From the NCBI RefSeq assembly GCF_021869535.1, contig NW_026262690.1:65869995-65933994 (forward strand): 64,000 bases of DNA, in the 5' to 3' direction. This document shows, one piece after another, positions 22,731 through 34,080 of the stretch; the first letter of the stretch is position 1; each line of letters opens with the position of its first letter. The notes under the pieces are model-generated. The model ran no database searches, was not told where the DNA came from, and saw only the letters and a program-made list of their open reading frames with translations. Source of the stretch: Mytilus californianus. Its lineage: Eukaryota > Mollusca > Bivalvia > Mytilida > Mytilidae. Position numbers and translations under genes: made by a program.

Positions 22731-24849
22731 AGCATTCACAAAACTATCTTCATTTCACGATTGAATGAGTGGAAACGTTTTCATCTTGCACAAACAATTG
22801 ACGCTTGGTTGACTGGAGAATTGATATTTATCATGCCATTGTGTACACATCTAATACATTAAAGAAAGTTGGAGCAACAGTCAAATCACCTTAATTCATG
22901 TTTTAATTTCTTATAAGTCTGTTTTTAAACATAAGCAAATACGCAATTGTAAGAATAAAAGGAAATATTGAAAACAGTTTAGTGTTACATGTTTAAATGG
23001 TTCTATACCACGGGGTATAACCGCCTTATAGTTGATTCCGGACGTTAATCGCTACATCGCCAAGTGATGTTGGTAGATAGACCGTTCTTATATTTTCACC
23101 AAAGACTAATTGACGCACTGTTCAGTTAAGTATTCAATGTTTATGAAAACAAAGTTTACTGCTCCTGGCAGCTATATTACATGAACACCATGTGACTATT
23201 TTAAATAGACAGGTCTGTGAATTACTTTTTAACATCGCGAAACAAACAATCTGTGTAACTCAAACTTGATTAAATTACAAATAGAGCATAGTTGGTTGGC
23301 TCTTACACTCAATGCGACCGTGTATTTTGTGATTTGTTGTTGTGAATAATACATAATGCGAATGAGAAACCCGTTGTTTTAATTATTTTTGAAGACATTT
23401 ACTTGAAAAACTGACCTCAGAATTTTGGCACTGTACGATTCATTCTCTTTGTAGTTTGTTAACTTTCTTTAGTACCGTTCGTTGTACATTCTTGTACTGT
23501 TCATTGTGCAAAAGCCTATCAATATGGTAGAAATATGTATGACACGGCGTGACAAATTTTCAGAGCTTTTTTATGCGAGTTCTCAAACTTCTAAAGGAAA
23601 ATTCGCCGTAGAAATACGTTATATTCATGGATGTTTTGCTCCAGTAAATTTTCGGATCCATGACAAGCTAATAGCAAACTCACCAACAATATTTGAATAT
23701 GCATGATATGAACGAGGTTATACCCGTGTATATTCAAGTAGGCATCTACGACTAGCTGGCATTTCAAATTGTAAAGATCATCAATAGTAAAGTCATTTAA
23801 AAACTATTTTCAGTTGTTGCATGTCGAATTAACATATAAATCAACAATGAAAATTCATAGCACCTTCAAAAATTCCACATCAGAAATTATTGCACTTACA
23901 GTGATAATTCATCGCATTTATAGTTAAAATGGATCGCATTCAGTAATTAATATTATGGATTCTGCTGCTTTAATTACACTTTTTTGGACATTAATCCTGT
24001 TATTATACATTAAAAAGTTATATTCTAATGAAATTGTATTAAAACATACATTCATTCAATTGTATTGTATTTTTAAAAAGTAAACAAACGCAGTTTTTCC
24101 CATCATCCTTTATTCTACAATAGACATACTCGCATACAACAGTGAAAATGAACTAACTGGATTCGCCCTTTATATACACTGCCACTGAAAGCTTGAAAGT
24201 TTTTGAACATATATTATTTGTGTTATCGATTCGCACTTCTAAATTAAATGACTGGATACATAAAATGTAAATGTCAAATAATTACTTCCCTTGTGTGTAC
24301 AAGGTACACATGGAGCATCCTGATTGTAATAAATACAAGTAATAGCTTTTCAAAAAAACGCTAGCCGTCTCTTAGCTGATGAAAATGGAAAGTGTTCTCG
24401 CTTTGTAGATTAATTCATTCAGAATAGTCTTGCATATCAATCAACAAATTTTACCACTCACGTGAGGTCACACGTTATGAAGTAGTATATCGTTTAACGT
24501 TGTGTGTGTTTACAAAACTCCAGAAGATTCGGCTATTTATAGATAAAAGTTACCTGTGTACCAATCTCATGAATATGCATGATTAATGACCAGGCAAAAT
24601 CTAATTGCTAAAATAGAGAGGACAAATCCGATACTCTACGGGATTGAAAGACATTTACTAGGTTTGGATTGTCCTAACCAATCAACAAACTTTGATTATT
24701 CACGTCTCGTAATATCTTCCAATCAGGTAGTAAGAGGCGTTCACGCACTGACTGTCCATCGTTCAATTCTTAATAACGTCTCCAAGGAGACGTTAATAAT
24801 GCGTGCTAATCTATTGACAACACGGAAAACAGTCTTTTGTATTTAAGAT
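22731..24849. other. 5' flank of the MCT-like gene
   Basis: No gene is convincing. CCAAT-like boxes occur in both orientations near 24677 and 24720, and the frame at 24586-24846 is more likely 5' untranslated sequence. A TAA stop sits at 24844-24846, in frame with the ATG at 24850. Confidence 0.4.
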
Positions 24850-27800
24850 ATGAGGAAAGGGGAAGTGGATGGTTGTTGGGGATGGATGATAGTAGCAGCC
24901 GCTGCCTTAAACAGAATAGTGATATATGGGATATCATACTCAGCTGGTGTGGTTTATGTTGTCATCCTGGAAGTTTTTAACGAAGGGAGCGGGATAACAT
25001 CATGGCTATCTTCACTCATCACTGCCGTTTTATTTTTCACCTGTAAGTATTTGTGAAAACATTGTCATTCATTTTGCACAGTTCATACCGTACATGTACA
25101 TGTTGCAATCACGCATAATTGTGTACGGCCTTAAAATATTACGCATATAGTTATTTATATTGCCATAGGTAATGTACTAAACTGTATGATGCATAATTTT
25201 TTCAAGTCGGAAACTTTTTCCGCAACTGTGATTATTGCATCATAAGACATTGTCCAATATTTCCTGGCCTGCGTTTCACATAGAATTCTTGCGACTCAAA
25301 TTGATCGAAAGTATACTGAATTGTTCTTGATTTGCAAGTTATGTTTGTCGTAAGATTTTTTACGAAGGCCTGTATATTTGAAAGCAAGGCGTAAAATCAT
25401 AGTATGCTCACGTAGGGGAAAGACCTTAATTAACCACTACCAGAAAAGGGCATATACGGATGGTATTAGAAATTTCCTTGTCGTTCCTTCCCACCAATCG
25501 ATTTGTTTTGAGGGATTTTCATTGACAGTCTATCTAGGATTCTGGAAATCTTAAACAATTTTGGAACAAAACAAACATAAATTAAAACCATGTATACTGA
25601 TGCATAAGTAATTTCAGATAGTCTATTTATACAATGAAAATAATATTTTTTCATATTTACTGAGTTATGATGCAAATTGAAAACTTGGTTATTTCTGTAT
25701 ATTAATACTGATTCTGAAATGAATTAGAATCATGTGCAAAACAGTGTAGTCGAGACCATTGATTGGCGCGCTAAAATATCCCATTGACTGGGTCAGATTA
25801 GGTGAACGTTCGTCTGTAACGCCCACAACTCACGACGTATTTATTATAGACATTTTGACTGTGGGGTCACCAAAGGGTCTCAACGCCTAAATAAAATAAT
25901 TCGAAAAACTAATCAGGAATAACCTTTGTGTTTTGATTTATGTTGAATACTTAAACGTTCTTTACTTGTGTTTTTGTTATGTTTTGATAATGAATTTTTA
26001 TGATATCGGAAGTTCTTTCAGCAAAAAAGGATTTAACTGGCTTTAAAAGTTACAATGGATGTGTTGATTATTATCTTTTTTTCGGACGTCAAAGCGATTT
26101 AACAATTGCGGTTGTCCAATTATGTCATCTTTAAACTTTTATCTGGTCAAAATATTATTTTAGAACGAATGCATGATCAACTTTAAAAAGTGTGCAAACA
26201 CAAAACATATAGACAAAACATACTTCTTTCCTGTCTTTTTCGTACTTGCAAGTTATTAGACAGTAAAAAGGCTATTTGGATCAAGCCTTGTGAAATTTGC
26301 ATTTACGTTTTTGAATAGGTAAAATGTATAGTTTGGTGATCTTTTCTGCTAACTACTATACTTGTGAAAAACCCTTGGCAACAGAAACATATTCAGCTTT
26401 TTTTTTAATCGACCCAATTTACATAGTAATGAACGACTTCGTACATTTTATGATCGCAAATAAAATATGTATATAATATACTGTGCACTGTAGTTCGTAT
26501 ATATACTGAGACCCTTTGGCAACCCCATAGTTTAAATGTTTATAATAAATACGTCGTGAGTTGTGGGCGTTACAGACGAACGTTCACCTAATCTGACCCA
26601 GTCAATGGGATATTTTAGCGCGCCAATGAATGGTCTCGGTTACACTGTTTTGCACATAATTCTAAGTGTCAATCTCAATTGCTTTTTAATTGTAAATCTT
26701 TTAATAAATTTTAACTACACGATGATTCGCTGGCAGACTGGCACTTACAAACGTAGACTGGCATATCAGGTTACGTATCATCAGCTCAGTAGTTAGTGCC
26801 TCGGTACTGACATGATTTATAACATCAAAATAGTCTATTCCTACAAATACCCATACGATAATTAAAACTGTTTAGGACGTAATTTAATATCCATCACAGA
26901 TAGAGTTTTCACGGTATTTGTTCCTATTAATAATTCTCAATTTTCCATCTCTTTAAATTATTTGCAGTGTGAAGTATCATGTTAAGCTATAAAAAGATTA
27001 ATTTCGTATCGTCTATACATAATTATTAATCACGGTTTGATATTATTGTTTAACTATTTAGGGTTAAATCCAACTATATGTGGAATCCATATTCTTTCAT
27101 TAAAATTAAACGAAAGACGAAAGTAGCAATTATATACCAAGTGTTTCGTCACAGCGTTCCAATTGAACATAAAAAAAAAATGATATCACAGATACAGTTA
27201 AAAAATTGACACTGAGGGTTAGCTAAAAAATAACTTACCGACAAAGGAGGTAACCTAAATTTTCCCATTTTAATGGAGTATTCATCGCCAAGTTGGCATA
27301 TCCTCCAGAGCTAGAGGACTGCTGCTTACAAGGAAGCTATCAAAAGCGTTCTAATCGACAAAGGTTAACTGATTACTCAATATTTAGTTCAACGGACACC
27401 AGCATGCCTTCCATTTGTTGACTATTTCGTAATATCAGTTTAACTAATTACCATGAATAGTTTTACACTAGTCATTTTGGGGCCCTTTATAGCTTGCTGT
27501 TCGGTGTGAGCCAAGGCTCCGTGTTGAAGGCCGTACTTTGACCTGTAATTGTTAACTTTTTACACATTGTGACTTGGATGGAGCGTTGTCTCATTGGCAC
27601 TCATACCACATCTTCTTATTTCTATATGTTCTCCTTTTTTGTATCCAAATTCCAGTTCAGAAAATCATAACCGAATGCCCCTATTATCTCTTTTTACTTG
27701 TTATGAGGAAAACGACGGGTGCAACTAGTAAAGCAGGACCAGCTTTCCCTTCTGATGCACTAGCAGCTGAGGCCAGTCCACTCCATTTTCTAGTTTTTTT

Positions 27801-30689
27801 TCTGGTGGGGTTTGTTTTGTTTCATTTTAATTTTGCTATGTAGTGTATTTTTAACTGTTTTTCCTTTAGACATGATGTTGTCTGTACTTTGAATACTATT
27901 ATAAGAAGGTTTTTTTTAATTTCATCTTTGGTATGGTATTTTTTGTATTTTGTTTCTTAGTTAAACATTAAAAATCAGGAATTGAATAAAACTTCATGAA
28001 ATGTGACAGGTTCATTTGGTTTTAAATTTAAAATAAAGCAAATCATCAAGGATACCTTTATCAGCATTATACAATAGAGGTACAACCACTATGAAAAACT
28101 AAAGTGTTTAAGTTTGGGTTTTTTTTTTTGGCATTCTCTTGCCGTCAAATATTTGAAAACAATCATTTTCTGCTTTACAATATGTTAAATAATGAATTTT
28201 AGTTTTCCACTTTCAGCAAATTATCGCCTGCAGTTCACTTTTGAATACGCGAAACCTAACTTTATAAAGTATTCGATAGTAATTATTACTTAATCTTTTG
28301 TAAGACTGTCGATTGTATAGTTGAAAGCGACAGAAGAAAGAGATACCAGAGATCTGATCGGATCATTAATGATGGTTACATTCCTATAAAATGGCAAGAC
28401 GAAGATGTTCTCTTAAATATGTATGCCTAACAGAATCCTATGTTAGTATGTTTCCTTTCAGGTCCATTATCTGGATATTTGATTGAAAGATACGACGAAC
28501 GAAAGGTTGCCATTGCTGGAAGTCTGATTGCAGCTATTGGCATGACGTCATCTGCTTTTGTCAGTTCCGTTCCCGCTCTCATTCTGACTTACGGCATAAT
28601 TTCAGGTAAAAATATATTTTGGACACCAGAAGTGTAGAAAAAAATCACTAAAGCAATCACTGGCGAACTTAATAATAACTGGTATACTTGATGAGATTTT
28701 GCAAACTAATTCAATTTTTTTCTGGCTTTTTCTTGTACATATTACATTTACTGGTTAGCAGCGCAGTAAGGTATATATAAATTGCTTGGTCCGAAACACT
28801 ATTAAAACAGATTTTAGCATTAACGTAAATATTTTGCAAAATGCTATTTTATAAAACTTATATCATTTGTTTTTTATTTTAAGGACAAGCATTTATAGCA
28901 TTTTTCTGTGTCAAAAGATAGATAATATTCATCGAAGTCTGGTTGTATCTACGTTGTTATATTTTCTTGCGATTTATAAATTATCGTTATTTGTTGTTTC
29001 ATGATGCTATACCTTGTAAACTATGAATAATGTGCTTATTGAAACAGGTAGTGTTTGCCTGATGCACTTAAAAATATAATTAAACAGTAACTGGGGGTTC
29101 TTTACTAATTAATTTCATGTACACTGGATCTAATGTATTTGTTATAGCTATTAAAATATGTTTACAGGCATAGGATGCGGAATAGCGTTTATGCCAGGAA
29201 GTGTAGCAGTGGCTAAATACTTCAAAAACCATCGACCACTGGCAATGGCGATATCATCTGCAGGTGGCGGAATAGGTATTTTTGCATTCCCACCGATTAT
29301 TGAAATGTTAAATGAATATTATACATGGCGTGGTATGTTTTTGATTCTTGGTGGAATAACTCTCAATATATGTGTATTTGGATTATTAATCCGCCCTTTG
29401 ACAAAAGAGGTCAGCTTAGAACAAAAGTCACAAGAGAATGGATATTCTTCGGACAAATCAGAATATAACAAGTTACAACAGAGCAGTGTTCGCAAGAATC
29501 TCGAGACAGTACAATTAAATGGAGAAAGTGAAAACTTCAAACAAGTTGGATTTCTCGACAAACATTTTTATCTGAAAATTCCATCATTTTACATCCTTAT
29601 GATCAATAATTTTATGTATCAGTTTGGCGCATCGATTATCCTAGGTCACCTGCAAGCTTATGCTGTTTATCAGAAAGGATTTACTAAGCCAAATGCTGCT
29701 ATTTTATATACAATTTCCGGTGTTATGGTTCTTGTTTTCAAACTTCTACATGGTGTCTTTGCAAATATGAGCCATGTAAAAATATTTAGACCCATTTATC
29801 AATATATTTTCTTCTATGCATTAGGTGGAATAGCAACAATATGTTTGACTATACATTCCCGTTACGGTGTATACTTTTACAGTGCGATATTTGGAATGAG
29901 TTATGCAGCATGTGGAGGCTCCCTTGTCCCAGCTATAATCATTGACATTTCTGGCGTAGAAACATTTGGTGTTACATATGGAGTTGTGCTTTTCGGTTTA
30001 GCAGTTGGACAGTTAACTGGTGCTCCTGTAGCAGGTTAGTGTTGTTTCTAAATACACTTAATTAATTTGAGAAAAACGTGTTGTTTGTGTATCGAAGTAA
30101 ACGTTTCGCCTCCTACTGTTGACGAAGGACACATTACAAAAAATATACTTGCATAAACCATGTAGGCATAAATGACGCGTCGTTAAACAGTTTAGAAGCT
30201 TAGGCTTACTCTTCATATACATGAACACAAGAACTTTAATAGTAGAAGAGAAAATGACAACCTTTGAAGTTAACATAGCAGAAATACAGAAATAAAAACA
30301 AATATTCAAACAACACTGTAAAATATAAATAACACTCACATAAATATGCTTTTTCCGAAGTGTTTACAATACCGTATTGAAGAACGCAACTAGTAGTAGA
30401 AGCAAGCTTAAAACATACTACTTTTGTTTTTGTTTCAATCTTTCATGAATTTATTGTTGCAGGTATTTTATATGAACACCAGAAAACATATGATACTTCC
30501 TTCATCCTTGCCGGATCTATGATGATAGCAAGTGCCTTAATAATGATTTATCCTCTGAAAACTGATCTCAACCCTTCAAAACTAAATAAACAAAATGAAA
30601 ATAACATAGAAATGAATATTGAAGAAATCGATTCAATAAACGAAGAAATGCTTACCGTTTTTGATCCAATATCAATGTCCGTCGTTTAG
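24850..30689 (+). CDS. Monocarboxylate transporter-like protein (SLC16/MCT family), 4 exons
   Basis: Exons 24850-25042, 28462-28605, 29168-30034 and 30463-30689 join to 1431 nt, 476 aa plus TAG. All introns are GT-AG and all are phase 1, an unusually regular pattern. An in-frame TAA at 24844 fixes the start. The N-terminus has the family motif DGCWGW (residues 7-12, normally DGGWGW), followed by TM1. The TM5 motif is seen as KYFKNHRPLA at 129-138, and WRGMFLILGG ends the first half. A hydrophilic loop (about 188-250) separates TM6 and TM7, and the C-terminal half has six further hydrophobic segments and an acidic tail (EEIDSINEEM). MCTs carry monocarboxylates, amino acids or thyroid hormone across the plasma membrane. 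In my remembered alignment the TM8 Asp/Arg pair of lactate-proton MCTs is Val300 and Lys304 here, so the substrate is unknown and an orphan MCT is more likely than a lactate carrier. Confidence 0.88.
25724..26665. mobile_element. 942-bp TIR element with 159-bp arms
   Basis: Arms 25724-25882 and 26507-26665 are reverse complements with few differences. They start ttagaat(c)atgtgcaaaac and end inside at ccaaagggtctca. The 620-bp centre has no transposase. I cannot define a target duplication. It is a non-autonomous DNA transposon or foldback element. Confidence 0.75.
27475..27625 (-). repeat. Mussel dispersed repeat (reverse copy)
   Basis: The reverse complement reads 'gatgtggtatgagtgccaat' followed by 'gagacaacgctccatccaag' and later 'acggccttcaacacggagcc'. 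It is the same family as 33783-34080 (+) and about 58945-59090 (-). Confidence 0.8.
27715..27850 (+). repeat. Mussel dispersed repeat, second family
   Basis: It carries 'acgggtgcaactagt', 'agcaggaccagctttccctt' and 'tggtggggtttgttttg', which I recall as the head of an abundant mussel repeat whose tail resembles 36470-36610. Confidence 0.55.
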
Positions 30690-30775
30690 GGAAGCAGAAC
30701 AAGTCTTCAAAGTGGAAACATCGACAATTTACATTGTGCAGGGAAATATTATCACAGTTCTAATGGTTTACGTAA

Positions 30776-30878
30776 TATAGATACAATGAATAAGCGTTGA
30801 TTCTTGAAAAAGAAACCATGAGCCCGGAGGGCGAATGGTTTGTTTTTCATGAATCAACGCTTATCCATTGTATCTATA
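30776..30878. mobile_element. Hairpin MITE just downstream of the MCT-like stop codon
   Basis: Arms 30776-30819 and 30835-30878 are nearly perfect reverse complements (tatagatacaatg-ataagc...). The loop is gagcccggagggcg. It starts 87 bp after the TAG stop, so it probably lies in the 3' untranslated region. Confidence 0.8.
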
Positions 30879-31124
30879 ATTAAACTATGGTGTTAATTTC
30901 TTTTCAAAATTAAAGCCTTTTCTTAATTAGAAGGTATTGATAGTGAGTTTAAATAACCATGGTTTCATGTTCAACGATGCATTACTAAATATAAGATCAC
31001 AAATAATTGGTTAGAAAATTAAAATATAAATATAACACAACACGTCTGCCTTTAAATTATCAGGCATCTGAATATTATCTGTGTTTACAAAATAAGACAT
31101 ATTCGAACTTATTTCTAATACATT

Positions 31125-31185
31125 TGAGAATGGAAATGGGGAATGTGTCAAAGAGACAACAACCTGACCAAAGAGCAAATATAAA
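31125..31185 (+). repeat. Short copy of the KRQQPDQRADN-type mussel repeat
   Basis: 'gagaatggaaatggggaat' and 'gtcaaagagacaacaacc' are followed by loss of similarity. It is a truncated copy of the 9788 family. Confidence 0.75.
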
Positions 31186-31499
31186 GGAAATATAATAAGT
31201 ATGTTACCGAAATTTCTAGCAAGAAGCCTTATTCTAGGCACATCATGATTTACTCGCATAGGAATTTGCGAATAAACATTTGTAAAATTATGAAGTAAAA
31301 CAGATGAAATCTTACTATATTTATTAAACAAAAATGGACAAATTGAATGTAATCATTTTCGTTTCAAATATGTGAAATAGCCAATAATAATAAAAAAAAA
31401 CGGTAAAACTCGCTATTATTACAAAAATATCCACAATTACATACAAAATAAGAAAAAAAAAACAAACAGAAAAACTAAAGAATAGGGACAACAAACAGA

Positions 31500-31592
31500 A
31501 TACAGGGATTTGAACCTAAACTGACAAGTCCCTACCTTTAACTTGACTCTTTAACTCATTGATCTTGACCATGCTAACCTCGCGGCTACCAA
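31500..31592 (-). repeat. tRNA-like sequence (SINE head or tRNA pseudogene)
   Basis: On the minus strand TAGCCGCGAGG resembles a pol III A box and GGTTCAAATCC is a perfect B box, about 65 nt apart. No paired acceptor stem is visible, so a functional tRNA is unlikely. Confidence 0.45.
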
Positions 31593-31711
31593 CTTATACT
31601 ATACGATTGCCTATTATGTATATATAAAGGTACACACCCTGTGTGTCCGTTGTACCGATGTATATCATATGTTCATTTATATATATAAAATAGACATATA
31701 AATTGTAACCA

Positions 31712-31796
31712 ATTGATAGCCGAGAGGTTTCGTCGATATGTTGATGTCAGTCACACATAACAGATTTCAAGGACGGGTTCGATTCCCAGTGAAGGC
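31712..31796 (+). repeat. tRNA-like sequence (SINE head or tRNA pseudogene)
   Basis: TAGCCGAGAGG (31717-31727) fits the A box at 10 of 11 positions and GGTTCGATTCC (31776-31786) is a consensus B box. The 59-nt spacing suits a tRNA with a long variable arm (Leu/Ser type). No acceptor stem or anticodon could be assigned. Confidence 0.5.
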
Positions 31797-31980
31797 ATAT
31801 AAAAATTACAAAAATTAAAGGTAAGTTTTTAAATTAATTCCATTAGTGAACAGAAATCAGTAAATTAGCTAATTCAAACTTAATGAAATTAGGCACACAA
31901 AGGAACAATTGAATATATAATTTGGTGAATCCATTTCAGCGACAGATTTAGAAAGCGTTGATTCTAGAACAAGTCTAGGT

Positions 31981-32070
31981 TAGTCTATGGAAAGGTATAT
32001 ACTATGAAATTTAGAGCGAGGGGCTTGCCCCGAGCTCTTAATTTCATAGTATATACCTTTCCATAGACTA
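31981..32070. mobile_element. Hairpin MITE, 90 bp
   Basis: Arms 31981-32019 and 32032-32070 (tagtctatggaaaggtatat...) are almost perfect reverse complements around a GC-rich loop, cgaggggcttgccccgag, itself self-complementary. It resembles the 30776 hairpin in layout. Confidence 0.85.
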
Positions 32071-33249
32071 TCCAATTTAGCACATATTTACAACTCGAGT
32101 AATCTTTTAATTGGTCTATTGATAGTTTATTTTGGCTGACTACTTGTATCACAGGTGTTTGTAAAACGGAACTCATTAACGAATTTTGTAAATCTACTCA
32201 CTAGTATCATTGTAAAATATGTGATTTCAAAAGGCCCTTCACTCCAGAATGAAAAGATGGTAGCTGCTGGTGTAAGTATGTATACTGATATAAAGCGGTG
32301 TTTTACTATACATGTTCTTCTTACAAGGTAAGATGACAAAATAAATTGACCAAAAGCAGGCAATAATTAAATTGCAGTGGAAGCTTTACATGTTTTGAAA
32401 ACATTTTTTAATTTCACAGTAAAACTAAAGCTATAATAAATTTGAAACATATAGATAGTTTGTCCCCTAAGATATAGTCTAGCAGATAGGCATTAAAAAG
32501 CAACTACAAATAGATCAGAGATTATAGGTTTTGTGTTTTTTTTTTTTTATTAGTTAAAAGTAAAAACTAAAAGATTTATCAGAATATGTTTATATATATA
32601 TATATAGGTGGCACATTATCTTCAGACATAATCACAGTTTTTCAATTCATGACATCGTCCTAAACATGCATGAAATATTTGCCACTGGACATTAAGCAAC
32701 CAATAATCAATAAATCAATCAATTCATGACGAAATAGATCACTTTCCTTAAGAAAGTTTAAAAAATTATCACCAAGTTGCTTTAATTTTCCTTCACAAGG
32801 TTTCATAGTACACACTTTTCTGTGTACAAAGTAATTGCATGGATGATACATTATCATAATTTTAAGATATCGTTGTACTCTAATCAAGGTATAAAGAACC
32901 ATATGTATTACCCTTTATTTAAATGATAAAATTTGCAATTGTCAAAAACATTTTTTAGATCCAAAGATTTTAATAGCAGGATATTTAAAAATCAATGTGA
33001 AAACTAATTACAAACTATTTAATTTAATTTGGAACACAGCATTTTATTTCAAAATAGCCAGTGGGAATTTTTGTTTTAAATATCTTGATTACGATACAAT
33101 GAAATCTTATCCTTGTGGTCATTCATGCGTAGTTACTTAGTACACAGGAAAAGTATGTACTATGAAAATTAGAAGGCAAATATAAGCAATTTGATTGGAC
33201 GAGAAGTTGTAAGTATGTGCTAAGAATCCACGGTAAATGAATAGGCTGA
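32071..33249. other. AT-rich intergenic DNA, no gene seen
   Basis: Nothing recognised except a (TA)n run near 32590-32607 and a partial hairpin-family phrase (tatgtactatgaaaattag) near 33152. Confidence 0.4.
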
Positions 33250-33465
33250 CGTCACGACAATGGTTTAAATCGAATTAATCGACTAAGTGATAGTTTGGAA
33301 TCTATAGAAGTTGGACCAAGATCATCAAGTTTTAGTGTTCACAGGCATACAGGTCGTCAACATAATGCAAATACACAGCAATCAAGTAGTCTTCTGAATG
33401 CATTAAGACAGGAAGGTCAGTCTCACTACCACCCAATACTGTCACCACTTGCAATAGAGCGATAA
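33250..33465 (+). CDS. Uncharacterised coding-like segment, about 71 codons, no ATG start
   Basis: After an in-frame TGA at 33247 the frame stays open to TAA at 33463-33465. It reads as a Ser/Gln/His-rich, low-complexity protein tail: RLSDSLESIEVGPRSSSFSV, then HRHTGRQHNANTQQSSSLLN, then QEGQSHYHPILSPLAIER. Its composition is unlike chance frames here, which are Phe/Ile/Lys-rich. There is no ATG in the first part, so it would be the last exon of a gene or a retrocopy fragment. No acceptor could be assigned with confidence and no family is recognised. Confidence 0.35.
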   Translation, partial: RHDNGLNRINRLSDSLESIEVGPRSSSFSVHRHTGRQHNANTQQSSSLLNALRQEGQSHYHPILSPLAIER

Positions 33466-33782
33466 TTTAAATGTTTGTGAAAGTTTTGTCGTGGGAGCAA
33501 TATTTAACTTGTTAATGAAAAAAAGACCAACAATTAAGTCAAATTCATTATATTTTAATCAGTTAGAGAATATCACCATCGGTTTTTTTTTCTTAAAATA
33601 TTAAACGTGATGGAAGCATACCTTTACTTTTAACAACTTTTTTAAAAGATTAATTTTTTCATATATTGATGGTTTTGTATACATGAAGGTAGAAAGGAGC
33701 AGAGCAACACGCAGTCTCGAGGAAAGGAACATATATATCAGGGAACTTAATCTGATGAAAACAATTTGTTATTAGATATAGG

Positions 33783-34080
33783 AAGATGTGGTATGAGTAC
33801 CAATGAGACAACTTTCCATCCAAGTAACAATTTATAAAAGTAAACCATTACAGGTCAAGGTACGGCCTTCAACACGGAGCATTGGCTCACACCGATCGGC
33901 AAGATATAAAGGGCCCCAAAAATTACTAGTGTAAAACCATTTAAACGGGAAAACCAACGGTCTAATCTATATAAAAACGAGAAACGAGAAACACGTATGA
34001 ACTACATAAACAAACGACAACTACTGTACATCAGATTCCTGACTTAGGACAGGTGCAAACATTTGCAGCGGGATGTATGT
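33783..34080 (+). repeat. Mussel dispersed repeat, long copy
   Basis: It runs from 'gatgtggtatgagtaccaat' through 'acggccttcaacacggagc', 'aaagggccccaaaaattac', to 'ttcctgacttaggacaggtg'. The end includes the 'cctgactt-gg-acaggc' phrase shared with other copies. Confidence 0.8.

Larger units (their letters stand above)
25043..28461 (+). other. Intron 1 of the MCT-like gene
   Basis: It has a GTAAGT donor and a TTTCCTTTCAG acceptor. The 3.4-kb intron holds a 942-bp TIR element (25724-26665) and two mussel repeats (27475-27625 and 27715-27850). The remainder is AT-rich with nothing recognised. Confidence 0.75.

Noticed and set aside
22653-22862. 69-codon ORF at 22.7 kb
   Set aside because: Its first half is repeat sequence (NNCHIPDLVQAF); the second half has no support.
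24586-24846. 86-codon ORF just upstream of the MCT-like gene
   Set aside because: It ends in a TAA directly before the MCT start and has no membrane or domain features; more likely 5' untranslated DNA.
31712-31796. Functional tRNA gene
   Set aside because: A and B boxes are good but no acceptor stem or anticodon arm could be paired; treated as tRNA-like repeat.
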